In this document: positions 36,760-46,891 of the stretch, in pieces
Numbering within the stretch: the stretch's first letter is position 1
Layout of the letters: each line of letters starts with the position of its first letter
Source: JACVRM01 sp963755085
GTDB lineage: Bacteria; Actinomycetota; Thermoleophilia; Gaiellales; Gaiellaceae
NCBI GenBank assembly: GCA_963755085.1
Contig: CAVWIN010000029.1
Coordinates: 1-64,000, forward strand
DNA: 64,000 bases
Direction of reading: 5' to 3'
Program-made: the position numbers and the translations under genes
The notes under the pieces: generated by a model
Seen by the model: only the letters and a program-made list of their open reading frames with translations
Database searches by the model: none
Told to the model about the DNA's origin: nothing

Positions 36760-38780
36760 GCCGGCGCAGCGAGTCACTCTTCACGCCGGACATCATGGTC
36801 CCGGCGATCAAGGACTCGTTCGTCAAGCTCGACCCGCGCGTCCAGTTCCACAACCCGGTCATGTTCATCGTCGAGCTCGGCTCGGTGATCACGACCGTTC
36901 TGTTCTTCAAGAACAGCTTCGACTGGTTCACCGGGATCGTCGCGTTCTGGCTCTGGATGACCGTGCTCTTCGCGAACTTCGCGGAGGCCATCGCCGAGGG
37001 ACGCGGCAAGGCCCAGGCAAACGCACTGCGCGCCACCCGTACGACGACGAACGCGCGCCTGCGCGACGGCCGCGAGGTGCCGGCCCCGGACCTGCAGCGC
37101 GGCGACGTGGTCGTCGTCGAAGCGGGCGAGGTCATCCCGGCGGACGGCGAAGTGATCGAGGGCGTCGGCTCCGTGGACGAGTCGGCGATCACCGGCGAGT
37201 CGGCACCGGTGATCCGCGAGTCGGGCGGCGACCGCTCGGCGGTCACGGGGGGGACGAAGCTTCTCTCCGACCGGCTCGTCATCGAGGTCACCCAGGAGCC
37301 GGGGCAGTCGTTCCTGGACCGGATGATCGCGCTGGTCGAGGGCGCAGAGCGCCGCAAGACGCCGAACGAGATTGCGCTCAACATCCTGCTGGCCGGCCTC
37401 ACCATCACCTTCCTCGCAGCCGTGGTCACACTGCGGCCGTTCTCCATCTACGCGCTCTCGCCGCAGGGGACGACCGTCCTGATCGCGCTGCTCGTGGCGC
37501 TGATCCCCACGACGATCGGCGCCCTGCTCTCGGCGATCGGCATCGCCGGGATGGACAGGCTCGTGCAGCGCAACGTGCTCGCCATGTCGGGCCGCGCGGT
37601 CGAGGCATCGGGCGACGTCGACGTGCTGCTGCTCGACAAGACGGGAACCATCACGCTCGGCAACCGGCAGGCCGCCGAGTTCCTGCCGGTGGACGGCGTC
37701 GACGAGCGCGAGCTCGCCGAGGTCGCCCAGCTCGCCTCGCTCGCGGACGAGACGCCCGAGGGGCGCTCGATCGTCGTCCTCGCGAAGGAGAGGTTCGGGC
37801 TGCGGGAGCGTGAGCTCGGCGAGCACGAGTTCGTTCCCTTCAGCGCGACGACGCGCATGAGCGGCGTCGACCTGAACGGCACCGTGATCCGCAAGGGCGC
37901 GGCCGACTCGGTCAAGAAGCTCATCGTCGAGCAGGGCGGCCACCCGCCGGCGGAGCTCGACCGGATCGTCCAGTACGTCGCCGAGCAGGGCGGTACGCCG
38001 CTCGTCGTCGCCCGGGACAACTGGGCGCTGGGCGTCGTCTACCTCAAGGACATCGTCAAGGGTGGCATGAACGAGCGCTTCGACGAGCTGCGCCGGATGG
38101 GTATCCGCACGGTGATGATCACCGGCGACAACAAGGTCACCGCGGCCGTTATCGCGCAGGAGGCGGGCGTCGACGACTTCCTCGCCGAGGCGACGCCCGA
38201 GGCGAAGATGGCGCTGATCAAGGAGGAGCAGGGCCGCGGGCGGCTGGTCGCGATGACGGGCGACGGCACCAATGACGCCCCGGCGCTCGCCCAGGCCGAC
38301 GTCGGCGTCGCCATGAACACGGGCACGACCGCCGCCAAGGAGGCGGGCAACATGGTCGACCTCGACTCGAACCCGACGAAGCTGATCGAGATCGTCGAGG
38401 TCGGCAAGCAGCTCCTGATCACGCGCGGCTCGCTGACGACCTTCTCGATCGCGAACGACGTCGCGAAGTACTTCGCGATCATCCCGGCGATGTTCGCGTT
38501 CACCTATGCGTCGCGGCCGGGAGAGCGCGGCCCGCTCAACACGCTCAACATCATGCACCTGGGCACGCCGAAGAGCGCCATCATCTCCGCGATCATCTTC
38601 AACGCGCTCGTGATCCCGGCTCTCATCCCGCTTGCGCTGCGCGGCGTCAAGTACCGCGCCATCGGTGCGACCGCCCTGCTCCGCCGGAACCTGCTCATCT
38701 ACGGGGTCGGCGGCATGATCCTGCCCTTCATCGGGATCAAGCTCATCGACCTGCTGATTCACAACGTCTTCGGAGCGTGA
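36756..38780 (+). CDS. kdpB: K+-transporting P-type ATPase subunit B
   Basis: 674 residues. P-type ATPase engine of Kdp. Actuator loop SAITGESAPVIRESGG (about 144-159), phosphorylation site LLLDKTGTITLGNRQ (Asp near 292), nucleotide domain with FSATTRMSGVD and the KGA motif RKGAADSVKK, hinge GDGTNDAPALAQADVGVAM (about 504-522). Helices near the N- and C-termini complete the membrane part. The Ser of TGES, phosphorylated as an inhibitory switch in E. coli, is present. Followed after 4 bp by the KdpD sensor-half gene. Confidence 0.98.
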   Translation: MSRRSESLFTPDIMVPAIKDSFVKLDPRVQFHNPVMFIVELGSVITTVLFFKNSFDWFTGIVAFWLWMTVLFANFAEAIAEGRGKAQANALRATRTTTNARLRDGREVPAPDLQRGDVVVVEAGEVIPADGEVIEGVGSVDESAITGESAPVIRESGGDRSAVTGGTKLLSDRLVIEVTQEPGQSFLDRMIALVEGAERRKTPNEIALNILLAGLTITFLAAVVTLRPFSIYALSPQGTTVLIALLVALIPTTIGALLSAIGIAGMDRLVQRNVLAMSGRAVEASGDVDVLLLDKTGTITLGNRQAAEFLPVDGVDERELAEVAQLASLADETPEGRSIVVLAKERFGLRERELGEHEFVPFSATTRMSGVDLNGTVIRKGAADSVKKLIVEQGGHPPAELDRIVQYVAEQGGTPLVVARDNWALGVVYLKDIVKGGMNERFDELRRMGIRTVMITGDNKVTAAVIAQEAGVDDFLAEATPEAKMALIKEEQGRGRLVAMTGDGTNDAPALAQADVGVAMNTGTTAAKEAGNMVDLDSNPTKLIEIVEVGKQLLITRGSLTTFSIANDVAKYFAIIPAMFAFTYASRPGERGPLNTLNIMHLGTPKSAIISAIIFNALVIPALIPLALRGVKYRAIGATALLRRNLLIYGVGGMILPFIGIKLIDLLIHNVFGA

Positions 38781-38784
38781 CCCC

Positions 38785-40410
38785 GTGGCGCGCGGCCACT
38801 ACCGGATCCTGCTGGGGATGGCCGCGGGCGTAGGGAAGACGTACCGGATGCTCCAGGAGGGGCAGCACGCGAAGGCCGATGGCCGCGACGTCGTGATCGG
38901 ATACCTCGAGCCGCACGACCGGCGCGAGACGACCGTCCTTGCCGAGGGGCTGGAGGTCGTGCCGCGCCTCAAGGCCGAGCATGGGGAGCTCGAGCTCGAG
39001 GAGATGGACGTCGACGCCGTCATCCGGCGGGCCCCCGAGCTCGCGCTCATCGACGAGCTCGCGCACACGAACGCGCCCGGCATGCGCAACGAGAAGCGCT
39101 ACGAGGACATCGACGAAGTGCTCGAGGCGGGCGTCGACGTGATCTCGACCGTCAACATCCAGCACCTCGAGAGCCTCAACGACGCGATCGCGGAGCTGAC
39201 GGACATCCGTGTCCGCGAGACGTTCCCTGACAGCGTGCTCGAGATGGCCGACGAGGTCGTCCTCGTCGACCTCTCGCCCGAGGCGCTCCAGGAACGTCTG
39301 CGCGCGGGCAAGGTCTATCCCCGGGACCGGGCGGAGGTCGCGCTCGAGAACTTCTTCCGTGCCGACAAGCTGTCGTCGCTGCGCGAGCTGGCGCTCCGCG
39401 AGGTCGCGGAGGACGTGGAAGCGCGCCGGCAGGCGACGGTTCTCGATCCACTGAGCCAGCAGGCGGTCGCCGAGCGCGTGCTGGTGCTCGTGACGCCGGA
39501 GCCGCGCTCCCAGCGGATCATGCGGCGCGCCTGGCGGTCGGCCGAGCGCCTCGCCGGCGAGCTGGACGTGCTCTGGGTCCAGAAGCCGGGCCGGAAGCCG
39601 ACCGAGGAGGAGGAGGTGTCGCTGGCCGCGCTCCGGCGCCTGGCCGTCATCCTCGGCGCCCACTTCCTCGAGGAGGAGGGCGACGACCTCGTGACGACCG
39701 TGCGCCGAGTGGTGGCGGAGCGGGGTATCACCTACGTCGTCGTCGGGACGCCGAACGAGTCGCGCCGGCGCGAGATCTTCCGCGGCTCGCTCGTCTCGGC
39801 GCTCGTGCGGAACCTGCCGGGCGTCGACATCCGTGTCGTCCAGAATCGGGCAAAGCGCGGCGGAGCTGACGGCGTGAGCGGCTTCGACGACATCCTGCTC
39901 GCCATCACGGCCGTGCTCGCGGCGGTCATCGTCGTGGGCGCGATCGCGTGGCGGCGTCGACCTCCGCGACGGCTGCCGGTACGCCCCGGCGCCCGGCGGA
40001 TCCTCGTGCCGTTCACCGGCGAGCTCGACTCGACGGTTCTCGCGGCCGCGATCCGCATCGCGCGCGCGGAGGATGCGGTCCTGGTGCCCGCCTACCTCCT
40101 CGTCGTGCCGCTCCAGTACGCCGAGGACTCGCCGCAGCGCGACAACGTCACGCGCGCGATGCCGCTGCTGGAGGCCGTGGAGCTGGCGGCGCTGCGGGCG
40201 GACGTGCCGGTCGACGCGCGCATCGAGAAGGGCCGGACGCTCACGCATGCGCTCAGCCGCCTCTGGGAGGTCGAGCGGTTCGACCGGATCGTGGTGCCCG
40301 CGCCGTCAAACGGGCACGGCGGCTTCTCCGAGAAGCAGCTCGTATGGCTTCTGAGTAACGCGCCGGCCGAGACGCTCGTGCTGAAGCCGGCGCCGCCCCT
40401 GGCCGCCTGA
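38785..40410 (+). CDS. KdpD N-terminal sensor protein with two universal-stress domains, no kinase
   Basis: 541 residues. Residues about 1-210 are the KdpD domain with Walker A GMAAGVGKTYRML, RRETTVLAEGLEVVP, LALIDELAHTNAPG (Walker B) and STVNIQHLESLND. A first universal-stress-like domain follows (about 228-350: VLVLVTPEPRSQRIMRRAWR, ITYVVVGTPNESRR). One membrane helix lies at about 367-385 and a second stress-like domain at about 395-535 (RRILVPFTGELDSTVL). No HisKA or HATPase domain is present; those are in the separate 32176-33558 gene. GTG start, 4 bp after kdpB. Probably relays K+ or c-di-AMP state to the kinase half or pump. Confidence 0.88.
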   Translation: MARGHYRILLGMAAGVGKTYRMLQEGQHAKADGRDVVIGYLEPHDRRETTVLAEGLEVVPRLKAEHGELELEEMDVDAVIRRAPELALIDELAHTNAPGMRNEKRYEDIDEVLEAGVDVISTVNIQHLESLNDAIAELTDIRVRETFPDSVLEMADEVVLVDLSPEALQERLRAGKVYPRDRAEVALENFFRADKLSSLRELALREVAEDVEARRQATVLDPLSQQAVAERVLVLVTPEPRSQRIMRRAWRSAERLAGELDVLWVQKPGRKPTEEEEVSLAALRRLAVILGAHFLEEEGDDLVTTVRRVVAERGITYVVVGTPNESRRREIFRGSLVSALVRNLPGVDIRVVQNRAKRGGADGVSGFDDILLAITAVLAAVIVVGAIAWRRRPPRRLPVRPGARRILVPFTGELDSTVLAAAIRIARAEDAVLVPAYLLVVPLQYAEDSPQRDNVTRAMPLLEAVELAALRADVPVDARIEKGRTLTHALSRLWEVERFDRIVVPAPSNGHGGFSEKQLVWLLSNAPAETLVLKPAPPLAA

Positions 40411-40414
40411 CGGT

Positions 40415-40458
40415 CTTGAGGAAATCTTGAGGCGGGGGCCAAGAACGCTGACCCGAGC
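40415..40458. promoter_or_regulatory. Candidate KdpE-type direct-repeat site before the APC permease genes
   Basis: Heptamers at 11-bp steps read CTTGAGG (40415), CTTGAGG (40426), GGCCAAG (40437) and CTGACCC (40448). The first pair is exact. Spacing and the closing CTGA unit match the site before the kdp genes (34236-34279), suggesting that one OmpR-family regulator, probably KdpE, controls both. Confidence 0.5.
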
Positions 40459-40486
40459 CTGATTTACGCCGCCGTAGCGTCAATGA

Positions 40487-42424
40487 GTGCCACGCCGCCG
40501 GCGTCAGCAGGACCTGGACAGAGTTCTCGGCGCCCCGGCGCTCTTCGCGACCGCCTACGGCGACGTCGGGTCTTCCATCTACTACGCGCTCGGCGTCACC
40601 GCGGTCTTCGCGCTCGGCCTGACGCCGCTCGTCTTCGTCATCGCCGGCATCTTCTTCGCCGCCACCGCGACGACGTACGCCGAGGGCACGGTCCGCTACC
40701 CGGAGGCCGGCGGCTCCTCGAGCTTCGCCCGCCACGCCTTCAACGAGGTGGCGAGCTTCGGGGCCGGCTGGGCCCAGATGCTCAACTACGTCGTCACGAT
40801 CTCGATCTCGGCGTTCTTCATCCCGCACTACCTCTCGGTCTTCTGGGAGCCGCTGCGGAGCAGCCCCTGGGACATCGTCGGCGGGATCACCGTCGTTTGC
40901 CTCCTCGTCACGCTGAACTTCTTCGGGATCCGCGAGTCGACCCGCGTGAACGTGGTGCTCGCGGTGGTGGACTTCGGCACCCAGCTCTTGCTTGTGCTGA
41001 TCGGGCTGGCGCTGATCTTCAAGCCCCGCATCCTCATCGACAACATCCATCTCGGCGTCGCGCCGACGTGGGGCGACTTCCTGCTCGCGATCCCGATCGG
41101 GATGATCGCGTACACAGGAATGGAGACCATCTCCAACCTGGCCCAGGAGACCCGCGACCCGCAGCGCGCGGTGCCCCGCGCGTACAAGGCCGTCGCGGTC
41201 GCCGTCTTCTCGATCTACCTGACGCTCCCGGCGATCGCGCTCATGGCGCTGCCGGTCGAGCGCGTGGCCGGCGGCGGGTACGCGACCCGCCTGGGGCTCC
41301 CTCCCGAGCAGCACGGCTTCGCGAATGACCCCGTGCTCGGCGTGGTCTCGAACCTCGGGGTCACCGGCACCGCGCTCGACGGGCTGCGCATCTACGTCGG
41401 CCTGCTCGCTGCGACCATCCTGCTCATCGCCGCGAACGCCGGCGTGATCGGCTCCTCGCGCGTCACCTATGCGATGTCGAGCTACCGCCAGCTGCCGCAG
41501 GTCTTCAGCCGGCTGCACCGCAAGTACAAGACCCCGTGGCTGTCGCTCCTGTTCTTCTCCGGGTTGCTTCCGATCCTGACGCTGTCCCCGGGGCGGATCA
41601 CCTTCCTCGGGACGATGTACTCGTTCGGGGCGATGCTGTCGTTCGCGATCGCGAATGCGTCGCTGATCGCGCTGCGTTACCGCTTCCCGGACGCCGAGCT
41701 GCTCGTCAAGGGCAAGCCCAACCTGCGCTGGCGTGGCGTCGACTGGCCGCTCTTCTCGATCGTCGGCCTGCTCGGCACGGCGTCGGCCTGGATCGTGGTC
41801 AACGTCCAGGAGTCGCTCACCCGCTGGGTCGGGCTCAGCTGGCTCGGCGTCGGCTTTGCCGCCTTCGTCATCTACCGCCGCCGCTTCGTACACCTGCCGC
41901 TGCGCGCAACGGTACGCGCGCCGGCGCAAATGCTCGGGCCGTCGCTGAGCATCGAGTACCGCTCGATCGTCGTGCCGGTGATCCGCTCCGCGGGGACCGA
42001 AGAGGCCCTCGTCGCGGCGGCCCGCCTCGCCGCCGAGCGCAACGCCGTGATCGAGATCGTCGCGGTCGTCGAGGTGCCGCTCGACCTGCCGATCGACGCG
42101 CCCCTCGCCGCCGAGGACGAGGCGCACCGCACGCTGGACGACGCCGAGGCGCTCCTCGACCGCTACGGCGTCCGGGCGGTCGGTCGGCTGCTGCGTGCCC
42201 GGTCGGCCGGCCCGGAGATCGTCGCCGAGGCGGCGCGCCGGAACGCCGAGATCCTGATCATTGGCGCCGAGCGTAACGAGCGCGCGTCGCGTTACCACCC
42301 GTTCCCGCGCAATGTCGAGTACATCCTGAAGCACGCACCCTGCCGGACGATGGTCGCGGCGCCGCCGTTGCGCGCTGCGCGGAACGGTCACCGCACCCAG
42401 AGCGTCGTCGCCGCCGAGCACTGA
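40487..42424 (+). CDS. APC-superfamily permease with C-terminal universal-stress domain (copy 1)
   Basis: 645 residues. About twelve membrane helices fill residues 15-480, followed by a cytoplasmic universal-stress-like domain (about 495-640, YRSIVVPVIRSAGTEEALVA ... NAEILIIGAERNERASR). Helix 1 carries AYGDVGSSIYYALG with Asp26, a motif shaped like the YGDIGTSPLY of KUP potassium transporters. Also AYTGMETISNLAQETRDPQRAVP, the APC amphipathic loop. Annotation tools would call it an amino-acid permease; its place in a potassium island, the KUP-like motif and the KdpE-type upstream repeats favour K+ or another cation. GTG start at 40487. Confidence 0.82.
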   Translation: MPRRRRQQDLDRVLGAPALFATAYGDVGSSIYYALGVTAVFALGLTPLVFVIAGIFFAATATTYAEGTVRYPEAGGSSSFARHAFNEVASFGAGWAQMLNYVVTISISAFFIPHYLSVFWEPLRSSPWDIVGGITVVCLLVTLNFFGIRESTRVNVVLAVVDFGTQLLLVLIGLALIFKPRILIDNIHLGVAPTWGDFLLAIPIGMIAYTGMETISNLAQETRDPQRAVPRAYKAVAVAVFSIYLTLPAIALMALPVERVAGGGYATRLGLPPEQHGFANDPVLGVVSNLGVTGTALDGLRIYVGLLAATILLIAANAGVIGSSRVTYAMSSYRQLPQVFSRLHRKYKTPWLSLLFFSGLLPILTLSPGRITFLGTMYSFGAMLSFAIANASLIALRYRFPDAELLVKGKPNLRWRGVDWPLFSIVGLLGTASAWIVVNVQESLTRWVGLSWLGVGFAAFVIYRRRFVHLPLRATVRAPAQMLGPSLSIEYRSIVVPVIRSAGTEEALVAAARLAAERNAVIEIVAVVEVPLDLPIDAPLAAEDEAHRTLDDAEALLDRYGVRAVGRLLRARSAGPEIVAEAARRNAEILIIGAERNERASRYHPFPRNVEYILKHAPCRTMVAAPPLRAARNGHRTQSVVAAEH

Positions 42425-42449
42425 CCTTTCTCCCCACTAGAGTCCCGCC

Positions 42450-44358
42450 GTGCCGCGCAGGCGACGCCGCCAGCAGCAGGGACTCGAGCGCGTCCTCGGC
42501 ACGCCCGCCCTCTTCGCGACCGCCTACGGCAACGTCGGCTCGTCGATCTACTACGCGCTCGGCCTGACCGCCGCGTACGCGCTCGGCCTGACGCCGGTCG
42601 TCTTCGTCATCGCCGGCCTGATCTTCGCCGCCACCGCGGCGAGCTACGCGGAGGGCACGGTCCGGTTCCCCGAGGCCGGCGGCTCCGCCAGCTTCGCGCG
42701 CCACGCGTTCAACGAGCTCGTGAGCTTCGGCGCCGGCTGGAGCCAGATGCTCGTCTACATCGTCACCGTCGCGACGTCGGCCTTTTTCGTCCCGCATTAC
42801 CTCTCGATCTTCTGGGAGCCGCTGAAGACGAACCCGTGGGACATCGTCGGCGGGGCGATCGTGATCGTCTCGCTCGTCATCCTCAACATCGTCGGCGTTC
42901 AGGAGGCGGCGAAACTCAGCATCGTCCTCGCGGTCATCGACTTCGCGACGCAGGTGCTGCTCGTGCTGCTCGGCTTCGTGCTCGTCTTCAGCCCGCAGAT
43001 CCTGGTCGACAACGTCCACTGGGGCGTCGCGCCGACGTGGGCGAACCTGGCGATCGCGATCCCGGTGGCGATGCTCGCGTATACGGGGGTGGAGACCGTC
43101 TCGAACCTGGCGGAAGAGGTGCGCGATCCCGTGCACAGCGTGCCCAACGCCTACCGGCTCGTCGCCGGCGCTGTCTTCGCCATCTACTTCACGCTGCCGC
43201 TGATCGCGCTCTCGGCGCTGCCCGTGAAGCTGATCGACGGGCAGCTGACGACGCTGCTCGCGCTGCCGCCGGAGGACGGCGGCTACCAGAACGACCCGGT
43301 GCTGGGCATCGTCGAGAACCTCGGACTCAGCGGCGCCACGCTCAACGCGCTCAGGATCTACGTCGGCGTCCTGGCGGCGACGATCCTGTACATCGCGACG
43401 AACGCCGGCGTGATCGGCGCCTCGCGCATCACCTACTCGATGGCGTCGTACCGCCAGCTGCCGAGCGTCTTCCGCCGGCTCCACCCGCGCTTCAAGACGC
43501 CGTGGATCTCGCTCGTCGCGTTTGCCGGAATTGCGCCGATCCTGCTGATCCTGCCCGGCAGCGTCACGTTCGTGGGCACCCTCTATGCGTTCGGCGCGAC
43601 GCTGTCGTTCACGGTCGCGCACGCCTCGATCGTCCGGCTGCGCGTGCTGGCGCGAGGGCAGGAGCTGTCCTACACGGCGCGGCCGAACCTCAGGGTCGGC
43701 GGGATCGAGTGGCCTGTCTTCGCGCTCGTCGGCGGCGTGGCCACGTTCATCTCGTTCCTCGTCATCCTCCTCCAGAACCCCACGATCACGGTGGGTCGGC
43801 ATGGGCTGGATCCTGTTCGGCCTGATCGCCTACACGGTCTACCGGCGCCGCTTCGTCCACGAGCCGGTGACCGAGATCGTGCGCGCGCCGGCGCTCGTGC
43901 TCGGGCCGTCGCTGACGGTCGAGTACCGGACGATCGTCGTGCCGGTGGTGCGCTCGCCCGAGTCCGAGGAGGCGCTCGTCGCCGCCGCGCGGCTCGCGTC
44001 CGACCGGGGCTCGCGGATCGCCGTGCTGCACGTCCTCGAGATGCCGCTGGATGTGCCGGTCGACGCGCGGCTCGGCGACGCCGAGGAGGAGGCTGCGGAC
44101 GAGCTGCTCGACGACGCCGAGGCCCTGGTCGAGCGCTACGGCGTGCCCGTCTACACGCGCATCGTGCGCGCACGCACCGCCGGTTCCGCCATCGTCGAGG
44201 AGGCGGGTGCGCGCAACGCCGAGCTGATCGTGCTCGGCGCGTCGCGCCGGGCGCACGCGGCGGCGGGACGCAAGGCCATCTTCGGCCGCACGGTCGACTA
44301 CGTGCTCAAGAACGCCCCGACCCGGGTCATGGTCGCCGCCGGCCGGAAAGCAGCATGA
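42450..44358 (+). pseudogene. APC permease with universal-stress domain (copy 2), one-base frameshift near 43794
   Basis: Reads as one 635-residue protein if a single G is removed from the GTGGG run at 43791-43795. Before it, the permease part (AYGNVGSSIYYALG, AYTGVETVSNLAEEVRDPVHS) ends NPTITV; after it, the other frame continues VGMGWILFGLIAYTVYRRRF and then the stress domain YRTIVVPVVRSPESEEALVA to 44358. Both parts are co-linear with copy 1 and nothing else is damaged, so a sequencing or assembly error is likelier than decay. Asn28 stands where copy 1 has Asp26. GTG start at 42450, 25 bp after copy 1. Confidence 0.8.
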
Positions 44359-44522
44359 GAAAGAACGCGACCACGGCGATGTCGGTCGTCCTCATCGTTC
44401 TCGGCGCGCTGATGCTCGTCGTCACGGCCGTGGCCGGGGGCTCCGGGCTCGCGGTCGGGTATGTCTTCGGCGCCGGGCTGCTTCTCGCCGGCGCCCTGCG
44501 GCTCTACCTTTTGTCCCGGTAA
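44355..44522 (+). CDS. Small two-helix membrane protein between permease genes
   Basis: 55 residues: MRKNATTAMSVVLIVLGALM and so on, with hydrophobic segments at about 8-26 and 31-52 and a basic end. ATG overlaps the stop of permease copy 2 and its TAA overlaps the ATG of permease copy 3, so it is translated as part of the operon. Possibly an accessory subunit of the permeases, in the way KdpF serves KdpABC; that is inference. Because it shares frame with the first part of copy 2, a naive reading of the frameshifted gene would fuse the two. Confidence 0.6.
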   Translation: MRKNATTAMSVVLIVLGALMLVVTAVAGGSGLAVGYVFGAGLLLAGALRLYLLSR

Positions 44523-46466
44523 TGGCTCGCAAGGTCACAGGGCTGGAGCGCGTCCTCGACGTCCCGTCGCTCGCCGCGGTCGCCTACGGCGAGATCGCGT
44601 CCTCGATCTACTTCGCGCTCGGCATCGTCGCGCTCGAGGCGCTCGGCCTGACGTCGTGGGTATTGCTCGGCGTCGGCATCCTCTTCCTGCTCGTCGCCGC
44701 CTCGTACGCGGAGGGCACGGCCGCGATCCCCGAGACGGGCGGCGCGGCCCTGTTCGTCCGCCGCGCCTACAACGACCAGGCCGGCTTCCTCACCGGCTGG
44801 GTGCTGTTCCTCGACTACGTGATCGTGATCGCGCTCGCCGCATTGTTCGCACCGCACTATCTGGGCGCGGCGCTCGGCTGGAACGGCATCCGCGACAAGC
44901 CCTGGGACATCGTCATCGGGATCGGGATCATCCTCGGCGTCGCCGGCATCCGGCTGATCCGGCGCCCGGGCCTGTACGGGCTCGCCATCGTGATCGCCGC
45001 CGTGGCCGTCGTCTCGCACGTGCTGCTGATCGTGCTCGGCGGCATCTGGCTCGTCTCGACGCAGGGCTTCGGCAGCGGCGTGATCTGGGGCGAGGCGCCC
45101 TCCTGGCACGCGCTCGCCTTCTCGCTGCCGCTCGCGATGCTCGCCTACACGGGCCTCGAGACAGTGGCCAACCTCGCCTCGGACGCGCGCACGCCCGGCC
45201 GCACGCTGCCGCGTAGCCTGTTCATCGGCATCGGCGCGGCCGTCTTCGTCGCCTTCGCGATGGCGGTCATCGGCCTCTCCGCGTACCCGCCGCACCGCGA
45301 CCCGGCCGGCCCGAACGGCTGGGCGACCGACCTGGGCACCGAGTGGATCCGCGCGCCGCTCGTCGGCATCACCGACGCCCTCAACGGGCCGCTGCCCGCC
45401 ACGCTCGTCGACGTGCTGCGCGTCGTGCGTCGGCGTCAGCGGCACCTTCGTGCTCATCGCCGCGGTCAGCACCTCGATGTCGGGCGCCGGCCGCCTCGCC
45501 TACTCGCTGGCGAAGCACGACATGCTCCCGCACTCGTTCGCGCGGCTGAACCGCCGGACGCTGTTCTCGCCGTCGACGCTGATCAGCACGTCGCTCATCA
45601 GTTGCGGGTTCCTGATCGCGACCGCCTTCACCACCGAGCCGGTGCGCTCGCTCGCGAGCCTGTTCTCGTTCGGCGTCCTGCTCGCGTTCACCGCCGCGCA
45701 GGTGGCCGTGGTCAAGCTGCGCTTCACGGAGCCGAACCTGGAGCGCCCGTTCCGCGCCCGGCCCGAGGTGCGCTGGCGCGGCACGCCCGTGCCGCTCGCG
45801 GCGCTGATCGGCGCCCCGCTGACCTTCGCGATCTGGATCGTCTCGCTGATCACGCACCCCACGCCACGAATCGTCGGCCCGCTGTGGCTGCTCGCCGGCG
45901 TGGTCATCTTCGTCCTCGTGCGGACGTCCCGCCGCGAGCCGGTGCTCGGCAGTGTCGTGCCCGCGGCCGGCGACCTCGACCCGTTCGAGGAGGGCGCGTA
46001 CGAGCGCATCTTCGTGCCGCTGAAGCTCGGCCCGATCGGCGACGAGGTGCTCGCCACCGCGATCCGGCTGGCCGAGGAACGCGGGTCGGCGCTGCGCGTC
46101 TTCTACGGCGAGAAGGTGCCGATGGACACGCCGCTCGACGCCGACCTGCCGGACATGTCGGAGGCCGCGTTCGCCTCCCTCGGCGACGCGCGCGAGCTCG
46201 CCGAGGAGCACGGCGTCGAGATCGAGACGGTCTCCGCCCGCACCCGCTCGCTCGGCGAGGCGATCGTGCGCGAGGCCGACGAGTGGGGGGCCGACCTGAT
46301 CATCCTGGGCTCCGCGCCGCGCTGGCGGCGGCAGTCGCGCTTCTTCAGCCCGACCGTCGACTACGTCCTGCGGAAGGCGTCCTGCGAGGTGATGGTGATC
46401 GCATACCCGCAGGGCGTCCTCGAGGACGAGGCGGAGCCCGAGGAGTCCGCTACGCTCACACCATGA
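44522..46466 (+). pseudogene. APC permease with universal-stress domain (copy 3), one-base frameshift near 45425
   Basis: Reads as a 647-residue protein if one base is removed near 45425. The first frame gives helices 1-8 (AYGEIASSIYFALG with Glu24, AYTGLETVANLASDARTPGRT) up to LVDVLRV; the second frame continues CVGVSGTFVLIAAVSTSMSG and the rest of the permease, then a stress-like domain (YERIFVPLKLGPIGDEVL ... GADLIILGSAPRWRRQ) to 46466. Length and order match copies 1 and 2. As for copy 2, sequence error is the leading explanation. Overlaps its neighbours by 1 bp (start) and 4 bp (end). Confidence 0.8.
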
Positions 46467-46891
46467 AGGCCGTCGTGATCGGCTGCGGCCGCGTCGGCTC
46501 CTCGGTCGCGAAGGCGCTGGTCCGCCACGGGTGGGACGTCGTGGCGATCGACGAGAACGAGGATGCCCTGACGCGGCTCGGCGAGGACTGGAAAGGCGGG
46601 TTCCTCGTCGGCCACGGCATGGACATGGAGCTGCTGCGCGAGGCCGGCGCCGAGCAGGCCGACGCCGCCGTCGTCGCCACGAACGGCGACAACACGAACA
46701 TCGTCGTCGGCCAGGTGCTCGAGAAGCGGTTCGACATCGGCTGCGTCGTCGTCCGCATCCTCGACCCGGCGCGGGCCGAGCTGTACTCGACGCTCGGGCT
46801 GCGCATCATCTGCCCGACCTCGAGCGCGATCTCGGTGCTGATCGAGGCGGCGCGCTCGTGCGAGACCCGCCCGGAACGCGCGCCCGCCTAG
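46463..46891 (+). CDS. TrkA-N (RCK) domain protein without TrkA-C
   Basis: 142 residues, a single RCK_N Rossmann domain: KAVVIGCGRVGSSVAKALV (about 2-20), WDVVAIDENEDALTRL, AAVVATNGDNTNIVVGQ, and ends SAISVLIEAARS. The usual C-terminal RCK_C ligand domain is absent. ATG overlaps the stop of permease copy 3 by 4 bp and the gene abuts the next TrkA gene directly (0 bp), so the two probably act as a heteromeric gating ring. No TrkH/KtrB channel gene is present in the window. Confidence 0.88.
   Translation: MKAVVIGCGRVGSSVAKALVRHGWDVVAIDENEDALTRLGEDWKGGFLVGHGMDMELLREAGAEQADAAVVATNGDNTNIVVGQVLEKRFDIGCVVVRILDPARAELYSTLGLRIICPTSSAISVLIEAARSCETRPERAPA

Noticed and set aside
43585..44358. Programmed ribosomal frameshifting in the APC permease genes
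   Set aside because: No slippery heptamer or repeated shift site; the break points differ among the genes and pcrA shows the same kind of single extra base.
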